The notes beneath the pieces are model-generated. The model saw only the letters and a program-made list of their open reading frames with translations. It ran no database searches and had not been told where the DNA came from. A DNA stretch of 64,000 nucleotides from Chamaecrista fasciculata. Taxonomy: Eukaryota > Streptophyta > Magnoliopsida > Fabales > Fabaceae. The stretch lies in contig QANZ01042616.1 of the NCBI GenBank assembly GCA_003254925.1, positions 163,766-227,765 on the forward strand. The letters run 5' to 3'. Positions 1 through 11,717 of this stretch are shown here, piece after piece; the stretch's first letter is position 1, and each line of letters opens with the position of its first letter. A program made the translations under genes and the position numbers.

Positions 1-264
1 TCTTCCTCCAATTCATAGCAAATCTCCCCCTCCTAAATTTCAACAAAAAGACTATTATAATTATTTAGATCAATTAAGGAAAAATTAATAGCATGAATTA
101 TTCCACTAATTAAAATCAGCCCTACATTTTACAAATTCTAGTGTGAAAACAAAATCGTAGCCGATATTGAAAAAAAAAAAAAAAATCAACTAACTTTACA
201 GGAAATTGTTGAGTTCTTGACTTCTTGGAGAAGAAGCTAGGTAGTGGAAGCAAATGGACAATAA

Positions 265-1329
265 TTAAACCGGAGGCCGAGCCGAGTCCACGGCCGACGG
301 CGGCATGATAGGATCGGCGGAGGTCTCTTCACCGGCGGCGGCAGCGGTGGTGCTAGCCACTCTCGGAGACCTAACCGACGACGCCCTCACTAAGAATGGC
401 GGCGCCATCGTGAAAACCCACCGGTCCTCCGATTTATTAAACCCCCGGTCCAGCCGCCTGGACCCTCCTCCGGTTCGATATCCCCGTTTGGAGCTACTTT
501 CCGTGGGCAGTATCACCAAGCTCGTGGAGCGATGGAATTTATGGTTGTTCACAATCTGATTCCTCACACCCTCCGGTAATCTCAAAGTGAACCGGTCCGT
601 ACTTTCACTCGGTTGAACCAACGAGTGTCCGGTCGAGTGCGAGCGCGGGAACCTCCTTGCCTTATTGGACCGCGACCTCCGCGTACGGTTTCGGTTCAAA
701 CGCATCACATCCGATTCCTCCACGGCTTCTTGTTCCGAATTCGGTTGGACGGCGTCGTTTTGGGGTGTTTCAATATCTGAAGAAGAATGAGCGATGAGAG
801 AATCCGTAGGTTGAGGAAGAAGATCGGCTCTGCAAACAGGACAGGTTGTGTGAGAAGCTAACCACTCGTCGATACACTGAGGGTGGAAGACGTGGTCGCA
901 TTTGGGGATCAAACGCAGCGTTTCGTGGTCGTGGAATTCGTTCAAGCAAACGGCGCATTCGAGAGCGCCTTTCCCGATTTGGTGAATCTTGACGGCGGAG
1001 TAATCGAGGGTGGGGAAGGAGTCGATGACGGAGGGATCGAGGCCACGTGGAAGGCGTCTGGATCGAGCGGTAAGAGGGAGAAGGGTATTTCCGTGATTGT
1101 GGGATTGAGAGCATTGACGGATGTAGATGGAGAAGAAGCCCATGAGGAAGAGTACGGCGAGTAGTACGACGACGATGACGGCGATGGAGGGGCTGAAACT
1201 GTTGTAGTAAGGGTCGGTGGGGCCTGTGTTGGTTTGAGCTCCGGCGAAGGGGATTGCCGGAGAGAGAAGGAGGAGAAAAACGAGAGGCAGAATCATCATG
1301 AATGATGAAGAAGAAGAAGAAGGGATCAT
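265..1329 (-). CDS. RING-H2 finger E3 ubiquitin ligase, ATL31/ATL6-like
   Basis: Intronless frame of 354 codons reading leftward from ATG at 1329 to TAA at 265-267. It has a hydrophobic N-terminal signal-like segment (residues about 11-30) and a second strong membrane segment (about 48-70). The GLD motif that defines the ATL family is at 96-98. The RING-H2 domain is complete: C125, C128, C144, H146, H149, C152, C163, C166, with Trp and Pro at the usual positions. The tail is basic and Ser/Arg-rich, as in ATL6 and ATL31. Family members are membrane-anchored E3 ligases; Arabidopsis ATL31 (CNI1) and ATL6 act in the carbon/nitrogen response and defence. Lack of introns is usual for ATLs. The 5' leader is CT-rich on the coding strand, and a TATA-like run lies at 1359-1368, very close to the ATG, so the start of transcription is uncertain. 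The subfamily call is confident; which of the two orthologues is not. Confidence 0.93.
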   Translation of the reverse strand: MIPSSSSSSFMMILPLVFLLLLSPAIPFAGAQTNTGPTDPYYNSFSPSIAVIVVVLLAVLFLMGFFSIYIRQCSQSHNHGNTLLPLTARSRRLPRGLDPSVIDSFPTLDYSAVKIHQIGKGALECAVCLNEFHDHETLRLIPKCDHVFHPQCIDEWLASHTTCPVCRADLLPQPTDSLIAHSSSDIETPQNDAVQPNSEQEAVEESDVMRLNRNRTRRSRSNKARRFPRSHSTGHSLVQPSESTDRFTLRLPEGVRNQIVNNHKFHRSTSLVILPTESSSKRGYRTGGGSRRLDRGFNKSEDRWVFTMAPPFLVRASSVRSPRVASTTAAAAGEETSADPIMPPSAVDSARPPV

Positions 1330-1649
1330 AGAGGAGGAAGTGAGTGGAGGAGTTCCAGGTATATAAATGGGGGAATGAGAGGGAATGTGATGGAAGTTGT
1401 GAAGTGAAGAGAGTAGAGAGAGAGAGGAATGAAGTGAAATTGGGTGGCGTGGGGATCAAGGAAAGAAAAAATAATCAAAAACAGAGAGGGACGGAGAACA
1501 CTACGGAGGAGTTTGGGTGTGGGGTCCACTCTTTCTTAAATTCTTGGCCGTTGGATTTTGGTCTTCTTCTCTACGTGTTCCCATCGCATTCTCATCATCT
1601 ATACTACATACATATATACACATACACATTTTTAGAGTGACTAATTTCT

Positions 1650-1650
<1 letters not shown>

Positions 1651-1683
<33 letters not shown>

Positions 1684-1705
1684 NTTTTTTTTTTTTTTTT
1701 TTTTT
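1651..1705. repeat. Poly-T homopolymer with an undetermined base
   Basis: An almost pure T run broken by one N at 1684. The true length is uncertain, and the short translated frames that cross it (poly-Lys on one strand, poly-Phe on the other) are artefacts. Confidence 0.95.
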
Positions 1706-2798
1706 CTTCTTTTTCTACCACCGCTATTAGTGCACCTTTCTTTTATTATTCTCACACTCTAGCTCACGCTAAATTATTAAATTTTCCTGCCTATTATATG
1801 ATTTAAGTAACATTCATTCATCCATTTTCACCCTTTGTTAATTAATCAGCACTTCACCACATACAGCTATTTCATTCATTTCTCCCTCTATCTCATCATC
1901 TACTTAATTACTTGTCTTCAGATTAAATTTTAACACGCACACCATGGATCGGAGATTACCGCGACCCATAAGTTTAATTAATTTCTTCCGCCATCAATAA
2001 TGAGTAACTCAAAAGATAATCTCGACTTTAATTAATTAATGAGATTTCAAGTATAACGTACACTTGTGAACGACAAATATATATATTATTAAACGTGCAC
2101 AATCGACTGCCTTCCTCTATATGTGCATATGTCATATTAAAAAGTAGATAACGTGAATTGCAGATTTGTTATTCATATATGTTCTATTTATATGAATTAA
2201 TAGGTGTGAGTTTGATATATAAATAATTTAGAAGAGAAAAAGCAGGGGAAAAGGTTAGCCTCGGCCAAGAGATCGTGAGGAGTGGAAAGTGGAAACAGAC
2301 GGAGGAGAGAAAAAGGAATGGATGTATGTGGCATACTACAATAATTATATATCTTGATCAACTTTATAACACCAATGTGAAGTTAAATTTGTTGGCAAAA
2401 TCTCAAGCCTAATTAAATAAACAACAACAAAAAATAATTATCAATTTTACAAACATTGAAATGTAATTAATTTCCTTAATGTTTAATATTTTATATTAAT
2501 ATATAATTTTCAGTTAAAAGTAAAGTCATATGTATATACTATTATGAAGTATATATACACATGTGTGCGTGAAATTATGTATGAATCTCCTCATCATCAA
2601 ACATGAGTGCTGTGTTGGAGCACACTATTTATGGCAGAATATGATTCCATTATTGTTCTGTGTTTGCTTCTTTCATTGATCTATCCCCCTTTGTCAAGCA
2701 ACGAATTTGATTCTTAGTTCTTAGATACAAAACACATACAATAAGATTAAACATATTTCCAATATATTAATCAATATGAAGCCTTTACTGTATGACCA

Positions 2799-2799
2799 A

Positions 2800-2856
<57 letters not shown>
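2799..2856. repeat. AAT trinucleotide microsatellite
   Basis: About 18-19 tandem AAT units. The array is bracketed by a 17-bp direct repeat (2773-2789 and 2854-2870, one mismatch, core ATATGAAGCC), so the SSR sits between two copies of the same short unique sequence. Confidence 0.95.
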
Positions 2857-2857
<1 letters not shown>

Positions 2858-3912
2858 TGAAGCCCTTACTCACAGAATCCCTTCACTCAATCCAGCTATT
2901 TCCCCCTTGTTTCTGTGTGTGACTTGTATTTTTATAGTTTACATAATTTTGTTCTCTCAAATATGTCCCATTGTCCTCTTTTAACCCCGTGCGTTGATAT
3001 GATCATTCATAAGTACTAATAACTTGTTCACCTGTACAGAAAACTAATAAACATTTTAGAATCCAGGTCAGTGTTTGCTAGCGGATATAATTAATTATAT
3101 TGTTTTTAACAATTTTAAGTACGTATACACGATTTGATTTGAACTGACTTGGTCATCAATGACAAAAATGAACAAATATACGAGAACTACAATATCAATA
3201 AATCTGAATGAGATGTACAAATTGTCTATTATTATTACTCAATTGGGTTTTTCCTAAAGTAGTATAGCATATTGATCGGGAATTTTGCTCCCGAAACTCC
3301 GAAAGTATAATACACTATTTGACCCGTTCAAACTTAAAGCAACGGAATTCTTTCCGTCACCTCTAATGAAATGTCACTTGGCAAACTCCTATCTACCTGT
3401 GACCAAAATAATAAAAATAAAATTATATTAATTTTCTTATATTCTTGTTTCCTTCGATTATAAATTTTAATTGTATTTTCTCTTTAATAATTAGTGAGGT
3501 AAAAAGTGATATTTAATATTCTCTCTATTATAATTGGTCATGTATGAAATTTTTGTCACGTGTCAAATATCAATAGATAAATTTAATAACAATGATACAA
3601 GGAACTTGATATATGTTATCCAATAATAAAACAGTCATTCACTTTTGGTTTTGGTATTTACCAACTGTCTTTTAATTTCCTCGGAAGGTTAAAATTGGCT
3701 GATATATATAAAATTCAACCAAAAACAAGTGTTGTGCATTTATCGTACCATTAAAATACAAATGCCTTAATTAGTTGAAACCGAAACCGTACGCAATTGA
3801 GAAAATTAATAATGAATAATTAAGTGGGTATAATATTATAGTTGGGAGTACTTGAGGCAAAGGAATCAGCCAAAACATTCTGTTCACATATACTAACTAG
3901 CAAGGCGACATA

Positions 3913-4097
3913 TTTATACTATATTATATGTGGGATGAGCTTTTTGGTTGTCCTCCTATTTATATTAAGATAAAAATAATTAAAATAAGAAAAAACTTAC
4001 TATTTGGTCCCTCTTTTTTTGATTGAGTCAACGATTTAGTCCTTTATTTATTTTTTATACATATTTGAGTGTCCGTTAGGACATGCAAAGTCCCTAA
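3913..4097 (+). mobile_element. Short non-autonomous Helitron-like element
   Basis: The left end reads TTTATACTATATTATATG, close to the plant Helitron 5' consensus TCTATACTATATTA. The right end has a short GC-containing palindrome (GTGTCC...GGACAT) followed by AAAGTCCCTAA and then T, matching the hairpin plus CTRR|T rule. The interior resembles the element at 13094-13273. No Rep/helicase coding capacity. Confidence 0.65.
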
Positions 4098-7000
4098 TAT
4101 ATATATATATATATGGAATCTGCTGACAATATAAAATGGGTTATTAAGAGATACTAATTAGGAACTTCTAAACCATGCATTTGGCCTGCCGGAATATTCT
4201 TTGTGCAACTAAGTAAAACATATTCGTCAAGTGAACGTCAACCATATATAATTATAACCGTCTTTATATATATACATACACAAATTGATGCACAGTACTT
4301 AAAGTTATGTATGGACTCACTAAACATGAATATGAAGATTTTTCTTCAAAAGCATTGTTACAAAATTTCTCAGCATTTAAAATTCATAATAATGATCCGT
4401 TTTCAACGTGTTGAAACTTTCAACAATATTTTTTTAAAAAAAATTGACTGTGAACAAAATATTCTTCCATTTTTGTTTGACATTAAACTTTAATTTGTAG
4501 AAAGTGATGAGAAAGTGATGAGCACATGCATATTGAACCATATATTGATGTTAATTATACATGTTGAATCTGTAAATTTGGAAGTCATGTCCGTAATAAT
4601 GGCGGTTTGGACCGTTCGTGAATTATATGCTCCACTCAGCCTTGTTTAAATGAATGTGGATAACATAGTCAAAGTCTCAAAGAGTTCGCAGGTTTGAAAA
4701 TTGAGACAATCAAAATTGAGATGTTGAAGTGGTCATCATCGATGAATTAAGTTACGATTAAAAACTTCAATTTATTCGTTTCTGTAAATCCCATCCCTAT
4801 TCAGAGTTGACTTTTGAATATATATACCACATAACATGGCATCCTAATTTTTTTTTTTTGGTCAGAACATTGAATCCTAATAGGAGTAATAAATAGATAA
4901 AAACATAATATTGCTATTATTCAACGACAAAGTGAAGCGCTAGCTAGGAGTCCATGCATCCTTTGTTTCACAATAATGACCATCGAAATCTGAATTGGTC
5001 TAACCTTATTACTCATACATAGACATATATATATATATATATATATAGATAGATATTCGATCTTCTATATTTTTTGTTGGTCAAGTTTTTCCAGAAGGCC
5101 AATATATATAGGTGAAGTTTGCACTTACGACACCTACCTCATGTTGTCATCTATATTATTGAACTACATTTTATATAGAAGACTTCTCAATCCATCACAT
5201 ACGTCAATCCTCATATATAGTCACACAGTCGTATATAAGTCATTCTGGTAACCAATTTAAATTTAGTTAATTCCAATAATGCACCAAATCCAATATTTAA
5301 TTAGATAACGGGTTGATGAAGCTTTTTTAATGATTTATTTTACTTGTTCATTCGCTTGAAAAATGGAGAGGGTTTTATTTAATTTTATCCTTGAGGCTTG
5401 AGCTTAACATTTTTTTTTAAAAAAATAAAGGCCAAATCTTACAAAGCCAGACACGTTAACAAATAATAAAAACAATAAGGTCAACTTGTTGTCACTCTCA
5501 TGTATGATTGAATAGTTATAATTTTTTTTTTTTGAACAAAAAATAGTTATAATTTAATGTTACTATTATTATTTATGTGGTCTCTAATATCGTTAATAAT
5601 TTATATATCTATAAGTCATTCAGTTTTTTATGGTTATAAAACTTTCAGAATTGTAATCATTGTGTAAAATGTGACAAAATTTTCTCAAACTGTTGAAAAG
5701 TACTCATTTTGTTAAGTTTTAAATCATAAAAATAATTATTTTTAAATTTTATAACTATTGTTGCATTTGCATTTGCATTTACATTGACTGAAACTTAAAG
5801 TTAATGGTTGTTGTTTCATTTAATAGTGGTTAAAAAAAATTAAATGAAAATCTTAACAATTAATTTTTTTCACAAAATAAAACTTTACACGGTATTTATT
5901 TATTTTTTTTTTCAAAAAATTCAAGGGAAGAGGTTTTGGTACAGGAAGTAAAATTGAAGGGAGTTTTGTACAGTTTATTATTATTATTAGGAAAAAATAT
6001 TTTTTCCATCCCTAAATTGTATATCTATTTTTAATTTTCTCTTCAATGTTTATAAAAATAATTTATTAAAATATAAAAATTTAGGAACAAAATTAACAAT
6101 TAAAGAAACATTAAGAACAACATTAAAAAGTGATGTAAAATTTAAAGATAAAAAAGATGTTTTATTTGTTTTATTATTATTTGTCAAAAAGTTATTTAAT
6201 ATATTAGTTGGGGAAGGAGATAGATACTGTTGAGGTCCATCTTGACGTGGACCTGGGCCGATACTTTTAACTTTGTGTTGATGGCCCAATTGTATCGGAG
6301 AGGGGTGAAGGAAAGTTCAGGCAAATTGCTTTATGAAGCCCACGACGAGTAGCTTAAGCCTAATATTGGGCTAAATTAATTTTATTCACTAACAGATTAA
6401 CGTAATAACACCATAAATAACTTTGTTCTTGTTTTAAAATTGAAAAGGATCAAGAACAGAAGATACTCAAGTTAACATTGTCCAGAAAAATGGACATAAG
6501 TAATTCAATGACATAAATTTCAACATTATGTACTTCATCATATAAATTAAAAAAATTAGTCAGAACCATGGATTATATTTGAATTCATATAATTATTAAC
6601 TAAATTCATACATAATTTTGTAGAATTGTAGTTCCTTTTTCCTTTTAAAAAATAAAGGCTACACAGTAACACACACACACACACATATTGGTTAGTGTAG
6701 TATATATGATGAAGGGATAATTGTTGAGGTATAGTTGTGTGTGTTAAGGAGTGGTTTTAGTTAAAGCACACAGAAAATATATGATTAAGAAGTAATTATA
6801 TTGAACAAGTAGGGTTATATATAGTGAATATGTACCCTCCTCTATACAGCTATCACATCAACCTTTTTTACTAACATGAACAATATATAGCTGGATGGAA
6901 CATTCATTCATACACCACACACATACACACACAAAGAGAGGTGCTAATTTTATTATCTTTTGAAATAAAAAACTAACAGTTCTATAAATTTGAAATCTGA

Positions 7001-7381
7001 ATTCTATATAGTATATATATTAATTTGTTTGAAAATGGAAAGAATATATATATATTGTATATATTTGGGGAATATTAAGTTGATATATGGATGGACCCTC
7101 AAAAAAGTAGCAAGATAATGAAGGAATGGACCAGAGTATGTATCCCAGAATGCTTAGCATAGGTGTAGGGTTCTCTTTTTCTCCAGCCTACGCTATTTGG
7201 AATTTTGTTTAGGTTCAGATCAACCATTATTACCATCCTTATCATCATTATCATCACTCTACTAATTATATTGCTAAAACCATATCTACTTTTAACTCTT
7301 TTTCTTTCACACTGTTGGATCCGCCAACTAGGAAAATAAAATAAATGGACGAAAAAAAAAAACTAAACCATACTATTATCC
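4098..7381. other. Gene-free AT-rich intergenic DNA
   Basis: Low-complexity and dinucleotide-rich sequence, for example TA repeats near 5026-5046 and a CA run near 6670-6685. No supported gene, RNA or complete element was seen. The frames at 4203-4493 and 6050-6289 have no recognisable domain and look like chance. Confidence 0.5.
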
Positions 7382-7885
7382 TCTGTTATAAAAACCGGAC
7401 CGGACCGGCCGGTTGGACCGCGAACCGGCCAGTGGTCTGGTCCGAGTTGAGCAAGAAACCGGGCAGGCTGAGAACCGGTCAAACCGCCTGAACCGGTAAA
7501 AAACCAGGAAAACCGCCTTGAACGGGCGGTTTTGAGGTTGAACCGGTTCAGTTTTTTTCTAATTTTTTTTTTACTTTTTCTTGATTAAAATGATGTTATT
7601 TTAAAGAAATTTGTTTCTTATTATGTTTAGACTCAAAATAATACGTTATTTAATAGTTTTTACTTCAAAATTTGATTTTTTATCCTCCTAATTAATCACT
7701 TTCTTACTCAATTCAGCTTAAATTTAAAAAGTTTATTATATATTTTTATTATATTAAACTAAATATATTATTTTTTATTTATTTAATTATTAACGGTCCG
7801 ACCCCGGTTGAACTCCGGTTGAATCATTGAACATTGAACCGCTGCTTCGGTCGATTCAATAACCGGTCCGGTTTTAATAACCTTG
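7382..7885. mobile_element. CCGGTCCGG-type MITE, copy 1
   Basis: 504-bp element flanked by the direct repeat CTATTATCC (7373-7381 and 7886-7894), an 8-9-bp target-site duplication. The ends are inverted repeats centred on AAAACCGGACCGG (left) and CCGGTCCGGTTTT (right). Subterminal GGTT/AACCGG repeats are dense and the middle is AT-rich. No coding capacity. It is related to 9023-9474. Duplication length fits a hAT (8 bp) or MULE (9 bp) source. Confidence 0.85.
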
Positions 7886-9022
7886 CTATTATCCCCCACC
7901 CCACTTTGTTACTCTCAAGTTCCATCCTCTGAGTAATACCAGAAAAAAGAGAAACATATACAATAATATCAGTGAATTAAGTACATTTTAATATTATTTT
8001 TTAAAATTTAAAATGTTAAAGTATTATTCGGTTTTTCAAAAACTGTTAAATGTTAATTATATATATATTTTTAATTAATATATAGTTGTAATAAAATAAT
8101 GACAATAAAAATAATCCCAAAACCTGCATAATAATGTATCTATTAGTTTGGATATGGCAAAAGCTTCTTGCTCAATTAATAAATTAACTGCCACAATATT
8201 ATTATTGGAGAAACAATCAATATACTGATATAAATTACAAAATTTCCCTTTGAGTTTTCCAAGCATGATGTATCAACTAAGAATTTAGATTTTTAAGAGC
8301 TTGATATTTATGAACTTCTTCCTTTCACTATCATTTATGCTGTAGAAGAGTTATGCATGATTTGATGTTTAATTAGGAAACAAATAATTGCGTTGGTACT
8401 TAATCATTAATTACAGGTTTGGTGTGAGTCATTAATCAGAAACTCTTGAATCATACAATTTGTAAGTATCTACTCCAGCGAAATGGATATATATAGCCAA
8501 TGCTCTCTCAATATGGGTACATTATATATATCATTAAAAAAAGTGTTTTTACCCTGTGATAAAAAATACACTTGATGGATGGAATTCTTGCCTTAAACAA
8601 GATGAATGTCACAGAATTTTTTCTCATAATTAATAAACCATAAATTACGTCTTTCAACTTTTTTTTTTTGAACAAAATGGTGTATATAAAATACGAAAAA
8701 TGTATATAATATATAATTTGAGTATTTACGTAAAATAAGCCTGAGTTTTTTGAAGAGGACATCTATTTCTTATCTCTAAGTTTGTCTAATAACTACAATT
8801 TAGTCCTTAAATATTAGGAATGTATTTTTCACTTTGATTTTTTTTCAAAACTTAACTATTTAGTCTCTAAAATATATTTGTGGTCAAAAAATAAATTTTC
8901 AATATTTAATAACTAAAATTTAATTCCCTTTTCCATTGTATTTATGTATTAAATTAATTACGTTCATGCATATATATATATATCAATCAAGTGTGCACAT
9001 ATATGTAGGTAGCTATAAATAA

Positions 9023-9474
9023 CAGTTTTGAAAATTGGACTAGATTGGCCGGTTGAATTGCAAACTGGTGAGTGGTCCGATCCGAGTTGAGCACAAAATC
9101 GGGCATACTAAAAACATCTTTGAATCGAGCGTTTTGAGGTTGAACCGATTCAGGTTTTTTTGTTTTATTTTCTATTTTTAAGTTTTTCTTGATTAAGATG
9201 ATATTATTTTAAAGATTTTTTTCTTATTATGTTTAGACTCACAATAATACGCTACTTAATAGTTTTTACTTCAAAATTTGATTTTTTATCCTTCTAATTA
9301 TCATTTTCTTATTCAATTCAGCTTAAATTTAAAGAGTCTATTATATATTTTTTATTATATTAAACTAAATATATATTTTTTATTTAATTATAAACGGTCC
9401 TATCCGGTTGAATTATTAAACCTTGAACCTCAACTTCAACCGATTTAATGACCGGTCCGATTTTAAAAACCTTG
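9023..9474. mobile_element. CCGGTCCGG-type MITE, copy 2 (more diverged)
   Basis: 452-bp relative of the element at 7382-7885, in the same orientation, flanked by the 8-bp duplication ATAAATAA (9015-9022 and 9475-9482). Terminal sequence is more decayed (left end TTTTGAAAATTGGAC, right end GTCCGATTTTAAAAACCTTG), so it is probably older than copy 1. Confidence 0.8.
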
Positions 9475-9958
9475 ATAAATAATGAATATGATGTGAAGCA
9501 CAGGAACATGACACTGGGAATATTTTGAAATAACTTAATTAATGGTGGGATTAATGTAAGAAAATAAAAACTTGTCTGGAGTCTGGTACTGAAATCCCAC
9601 GTGTTATTCGATACTTGGACCTTCACGTGAGTTGATAAAAATAATTTTGAAAAGATGGTCTGGGTAATAATTAATGATATGTTACGAATATTTCGTCCAT
9701 GCACTAATTAAGCAATTAATTAGTGTAGTAATTAAGCTAGCGCATCAGCTCAACTCCTAACATTTTTTAAACCCCGTGATTAGTTATCTCGAATACATAA
9801 GTCAAGCAACTAGTGCACAAGCAATGACATAAACTCATTAACTAAGTAGTTACATACAAATTAAATTTGGTTGCATTCTTTTTTAGAATAGCTTTGGAGT
9901 AATTAATTAATGTTATGCCATGTGAGGAAATAATAAAAAAACCATATATATATACACA
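9475..9958. other. Gene-free spacer
   Basis: AT-rich sequence between the second CCGG-type MITE and the Helitron chain. Nothing recognisable on either strand. Confidence 0.5.
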
Positions 9959-10247
9959 TTAGGGGCTTGGCATGAAATATGTACGTAACATTTGATTTGA
10001 CATTTGTAGTTATTTAGTGACTAAATAGTATATTTCTATTATTAAAGGACTAAATCGTTAGAAGTGTGAAAATTAAAAGACTAAATAATAAGTTTTCACT
10101 TTCTTAAATCATATCTACTACTTTCTCTTTCCCATTATCTATGCAGTCAGTCAATTATTAAGTTTCACACATGTTTAATTCTTATTCTTTTAATTTTTAA
10201 TTTAATTATTTTTGACCAACCAAAAGCACCCTCACACATATAATATA
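9959..10247 (-). mobile_element. Helitron-like element H3 (last of a tandem chain)
   Basis: Read on the minus strand it starts TATATTATATGTGTGAGGG and ends AAGCCCCTAA followed by T. Its 3' half (about 9985-10160) is nearly the same as the 3' half of H1 (about 10621-10800). The usual terminal hairpin is degenerate. Non-autonomous. Confidence 0.6.
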
Positions 10248-10592
10248 CTAGAGGCTTTGTGTGCCCTAAGGGCACGCAAATATGTATATAAAATATAAAA
10301 TTATTTAAAAATAATTTGTTAAAAGAGAATATCACATGGTACTAAAGTGTCCCTTTTTAAATCACCGGATACTAAAGTGAAATATGACCAAACTATAGGG
10401 TACCAGAGTGTAATTTACCCTTTTTTTATGGAGCTTAAAATATTAATGAAAATCAAAAGTAACTTGTATGGGGTGAGACTTGAGAGAACGTGGTCGGGCT
10501 GAACGAAAGTGGGTGATTTCTTTTTCTTTTTTAATTTTTTTAATTCAATAATTTTGACCAACCATAAAGGAGTGGAGCCATATAATATAAGA
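10248..10592 (-). mobile_element. Helitron-like element H2 (middle of the chain)
   Basis: 345 bp on the minus strand. The 5' end is TCTTATATTATATGGCTCCA. The 3' end has a palindrome (GCGTGCCC...GGGCACAC) and then AAAGCCTCTAG|T, a textbook Helitron terminus. The first about 95 bases match the start of H1. The interior includes one arm of a foldback MULE-MITE (10331-10421). Confidence 0.75.
10331..10421. repeat. Single arm of the GGTACCAAAGTG foldback family
   Basis: Spaced repeats of GGTACTAAAGTG-like units ending in TGTAATTTACCC, the same as one arm of the complete elements at 37423-37850 and 46878-47306. Only one arm is present, inside Helitron H2. Confidence 0.7.
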
Positions 10593-11717
10593 CTAGGCAC
10601 TTTCCGTGCCCGTTTAGGTATGTAACGTTTAATTTGACATTTGTAGTTATTTAGTGACTAAATAGTATATTTCTATTATTCAAGGACTAAATTATTAGAA
10701 GTGTGAAAATTAAAAGACCAAATCATGAGTTTTCACTTTCTTAAATCTTATCTACTATTTTTTTTATCTCTCATTATCTATACAGTTAGCCAATTATAAA
10801 ATTCTACATGTTTATTTTTTAATAATTTAATTATTAAATTATACATATGAAATAGTAGATCTATAGACATAGATATGTATAATGGAAGATGATGGAAATT
10901 TATTACTCTATGAGGAAGACCCAATTTATGTGGGCTCCCGTGGTTGCGGACTGTTCGGCTCACGAGTAATGAGTCACTCTTTAATTTTATCTTGTTTCAT
11001 TATGTATTTTTTAATTGTCAATGTTAACATAATAACATACGATCTACGTACATCATCTCATTTTTTATATTTTGATTATTTTCTTGTTAATGTTTTAGAA
11101 CGCCTTAATTAAAATAAAATTGTAACGTAGAACAAAAGATAGGTAAATTTATTTTGTACAGATGCAACATTTCATTATATATGAAGATTGAAGAATCCAT
11201 ATCTCTAGATGAGATACACATTTTGTAGGGCAATTTTAAATATTTTTTTAATTATATTGGTTTGAAATAATTTTTAATCGAATATTTAAAAATATTTTAT
11301 TTAATCACAATAATAAATAATGGTTTAGACAATTCATTTAAGCGGTTTATAAATTTATTTCTTATTTTTAATTTGATTAAAAATATTTCGATGTAGCGTC
11401 CATGCACTTTTGTCATATTTTTTAATCTATATAATAAAATTATTGTTTAAGTTAAGAGAGTATATATATATTTCTTTTAATTCAAAATATTTATTATTAG
11501 AAGTAGTGATTAATTTTTTTGTCATAAGCTATTCATTTAAANGGTGGCATTTTTAATTTTTAATTGTTTTTTACATTTTTTTATTTCATTTATTTTTTTA
11601 AAGAAGTGGGAAGAGTGGGTGGGAGAGAGAGTGGGTGATTTTTGTTTTCTTTTTTAATTTTTTAATTCATTATTTTTGACCAACCATAAGGGGTGGAGCC
11701 ATATAATATAGTATAGA
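10593..11717 (-). mobile_element. Helitron-like element H1 (first of the chain)
   Basis: 1125 bp on the minus strand, from TCTATACTATATTATATGGC at 11717 (host A just outside) to GGGCACGGAAAGTGCCTAG at 10593, directly followed by the TC of H2. The interior is AT-rich and contains one N (11542). No Rep/helicase frame remains, so it would depend on an autonomous relative. Confidence 0.75.

Larger units (their letters stand above)
1330..3912. other. Gene-free upstream region
   Basis: AT-rich DNA upstream of the ATL gene and probably its promoter (up to about 1.6 kb). It holds a poly-T tract with an unread base and an AAT microsatellite, both listed separately. No open frame with recognisable protein similarity was seen on either strand. 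Confidence 0.6.

Noticed and set aside
305..1164. Plus-strand and alternative minus frames over the ATL gene
   Set aside because: They overlap the RING-H2 gene in other frames and have no domain; the GC-rich coding region creates long shadow frames.
1501..1762. Lys-rich and Phe-rich frames across the poly-T tract
   Set aside because: They are translations of a homopolymer containing an N.
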